From an uncultured Bacteroidales bacterium (GTDB taxonomy: Bacteria > Bacteroidota > Bacteroidia > Bacteroidales > ML635J-15): a DNA stretch of 6,593 nt. Made by a program: the position numbers and the translations under genes. Where the stretch lies: NCBI GenBank assembly GCA_905233405.1, contig CAJOEG010000088.1, positions 1 to 6,593 on the forward strand, given 5' to 3'. This document shows positions 5,600-6,593 of the stretch, piece after piece (position 1 is the first letter of the stretch; each line of letters opens with the position of its first letter). A model generated the notes under the pieces. That model saw nothing but the letters and a program-made list of their open reading frames with translations, was not told the DNA's origin and searched no databases.

Positions 5600-6319
5600 A
5601 TGACCAAGTTAAGTGTAAATATTAACAAAATCGCTACGATAAGGAATGCTCGTGGAGGCAATGTTCCCGATGTGAAATTGGCGGCAATCAACTGTGAAAA
5701 GTTCGGTGCTCAAGGCATAACCGTACATCCTCGTCCCGACGGACGCCATATAAAATATCAGGATGTGTACGACATTCGCCCGATAATAACCACCGAGTTC
5801 AACATTGAAGGCTATCCGTCGAAGGAATTCATCGAACTTGTGTTGAGGGTAAAGCCTACGCAGGTGACTCTTGTTCCCGACCCACCTGAGGCACTTACGT
5901 CCAATGCAGGCTGGGACACCGTTGCAAACAAGGATTTCCTGAAGAAAATCATCTGCGACTTCAAGGATGCTGGCATAAGGACATCTATCTTCGTTGACAC
6001 TAAACCGCAGAACATAAAGGGTGCAGTATATACCGAAACCGACCGCATTGAGTTATATACCGAGCCATACGCGACAAACTTTCCCAAGAACAAGGAAAAG
6101 GCGGTTGCCGACTTTGTAAAGGCTGCCAAACTTGCAAACGAACTTGGACTGGGAATAAATGCTGGTCACGACCTGAATCTCGACAACTTGAAATACTTTG
6201 TAACTAATGTTCCCAATGTAGCAGAGGTGTCGATTGGTCACGCACTTATATCCGACGCACTTTATATGGGACTCGAAACCACTATAAAGAAGTATCTTAA
6301 AGAATTGAAAATAAAGTAG
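5600..6319 (+). CDS. pdxJ: Pyridoxine 5'-phosphate synthase
   Basis: PdxJ condenses 1-deoxy-D-xylulose 5-phosphate with 3-amino-2-oxopropyl phosphate to give pyridoxine 5'-phosphate, in the DXP-dependent vitamin B6 pathway of the cytoplasm. The product has 239 residues, close to E. coli PdxJ (243), and covers the whole TIM barrel. Conserved motifs are ATIRNARG (12-19), GITVHPRPDGRHI (39-51, with H43 at E. coli H45), NIEG (68-71, E70 at E72), DRIELYT (148-154, E151 at E153), NAGHDLN (187-193, H190 at H193) and IGHALISDAL (212-221). E. coli D11-H12 of the NIDHIATLR start is N9-K10 here; I recall NINKIATLR as usual in Bacteroidota. The frame is open further upstream to a TTG at 5453, but those 49 extra residues do not resemble PdxJ and contain the predicted promoter, so the ATG at 5600 is the start. 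It is transcribed alone and ends at a clear terminator. Confidence 0.96.
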   Translation: MTKLSVNINKIATIRNARGGNVPDVKLAAINCEKFGAQGITVHPRPDGRHIKYQDVYDIRPIITTEFNIEGYPSKEFIELVLRVKPTQVTLVPDPPEALTSNAGWDTVANKDFLKKIICDFKDAGIRTSIFVDTKPQNIKGAVYTETDRIELYTEPYATNFPKNKEKAVADFVKAAKLANELGLGINAGHDLNLDNLKYFVTNVPNVAEVSIGHALISDALYMGLETTIKKYLKELKIK

Positions 6320-6339
6320 ATTTCTCAGAAGTATAAGTA

Positions 6340-6370
6340 AAAAGCATCCGCGAAAACGGGTGCTTTTTTT
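6340..6370 (+). terminator. Rho-independent terminator of pdxJ
   Basis: AAAAGCATCCG (6340-6350) pairs with CGGGTGCTTTT (6357-6367) over eleven base pairs including one G-U pair, around the loop CGAAAA. A run of seven T residues (6364-6370) follows. It starts 21 bases after the pdxJ stop. The A run at the left foot means that it could also act weakly on the opposite strand. Confidence 0.9.
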
Positions 6371-6421
6371 GTTTGTAAATCAACAGAAGAATTAAGCAAG
6401 GCAAGAGCCTTCAATATATAG

Positions 6422-6445
6422 CGTCGTAGGCTTGAGCCTACGACG
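6422..6445. repeat. Perfect 11-bp inverted repeat, REP-like
   Basis: CGTCGTAGGCT (6422-6432) and AGCCTACGACG (6435-6445) are perfect inverted arms separated by TG. There is no T run, so it is not an intrinsic terminator. It sits between the pdxJ terminator and the next promoter. It resembles the 'CGTCGTAGGCTTGAGCCTACGACG' kind of dispersed intergenic palindrome that I recall from other genomes; no second copy is in this window. Confidence 0.7.
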
Positions 6446-6479
6446 AAACGGGGTATTGTAAATTTTTCTAACTTTCCTC

Positions 6480-6510
6480 TTTGTCGTATAATGTAAATCA
6501 CTTACATTTG
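6480..6510 (+). promoter_or_regulatory. Bacteroidota promoter for the gene at the right edge
   Basis: TTTG (6480-6483) is followed after exactly 19 bases by TACATTTG (6503-6510). Both elements and the spacing match the lineage's -33/-7 consensus. The transcript would start near 6516, giving a leader of about 43 bases before the ATG at 6559. No start-like AGGAG site is seen in front of that ATG. Confidence 0.7.
6490..6508. promoter_or_regulatory. Possible operator: palindrome overlapping the -7 element
   Basis: AATGTAA (6490-6496) and TTACATT (6502-6508) are perfect seven-base inverted arms with a five-base spacer, ATCAC. The right arm covers most of the TACATTTG -7 box. A dimeric regulator bound here would block RNA polymerase. 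The regulator is not identifiable from the window. Confidence 0.4.
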
Positions 6511-6558
6511 CCACCAGTTTTGCAATGTAGTTAATTTAGATTTTGATTTTTTTGAGAA

Positions 6559-6593
6559 ATGAAAGTTAAGTATCAGGATTTGATTGAACAGTC
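6559..6593 (+). CDS. Start of a gene cut by the window edge, possibly a decarboxylase
   Basis: An ATG opens a frame that reads MKVKYQDLIEQ and then leaves the window. Its promoter and upstream palindrome support a real gene start. The first residues resemble the beginning 'KYxDLIEQ' that I recall for arginine/diaminopimelate-type PLP decarboxylases (SpeA-like) of Bacteroidota. Eleven codons are too few to name it, so treat this only as a hint. Confidence 0.5.
   Translation, partial: MKVKYQDLIEQ

Overview
The window looks like chromosomal DNA from a member of the Bacteroidota, most likely the order Bacteroidales. The evidence is three-fold. Two or more promoters match the lineage's TTTG / TAnnTTTG consensus. 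Shine-Dalgarno sequences are absent in front of most genes. The protein sequences (PdxJ with an N-I-N-K start, a family 4 glycosyltransferase with an SGVTQMAYHF motif, an FtsE-like ATPase) have a Bacteroidales flavour. Base composition and codon use look even throughout, and I see no insertion sequence, phage, CRISPR array, tRNA or rRNA.

Left part, plus strand (1-3332): a tightly packed run of four genes. It holds the 3' part of an FtsE/LolD-type ABC ATPase, a class C (e(P4)-like) acid phosphatase lipoprotein that overlaps it by one base, a large multi-pass membrane protein of unknown function 15 bases later, and a GNAT acetyltransferase 15 bases after that. All have a possible envelope role except the acetyltransferase, whose substrate is unknown.

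Middle part, minus strand (5415 down to 3329): a compact three-gene operon transcribed towards the first one. It runs from a family 4 glycosyltransferase, through sedoheptulose-7-phosphate isomerase (gmhA, 1 base after the previous stop), to a PaaI-type hotdog thioesterase (8-base overlap). GmhA plus a glycosyltransferase suggests supply and use of heptose for a surface glycan, but the other heptose-pathway genes are not in the window. The thioesterase and acetyltransferase genes end tail to tail with their stop codons overlapping by four bases.

Right part (5416-6593): a divergent promoter region, then pdxJ (vitamin B6 synthesis) on the plus strand with a strong intrinsic terminator. Next comes a 188-base gap carrying a perfect inverted repeat and a good promoter overlapped by a possible operator, and finally the first 11 codons of another gene.

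I find no clear undescribed multi-gene system. The most unusual observation is that the C-terminal tail of the ABC ATPase appears to be built from short palindromic repeat elements read in frame. The polytopic membrane protein with GGDTYYYY and FWSSALMKDS motifs is the best candidate for an uncharacterised enzyme.
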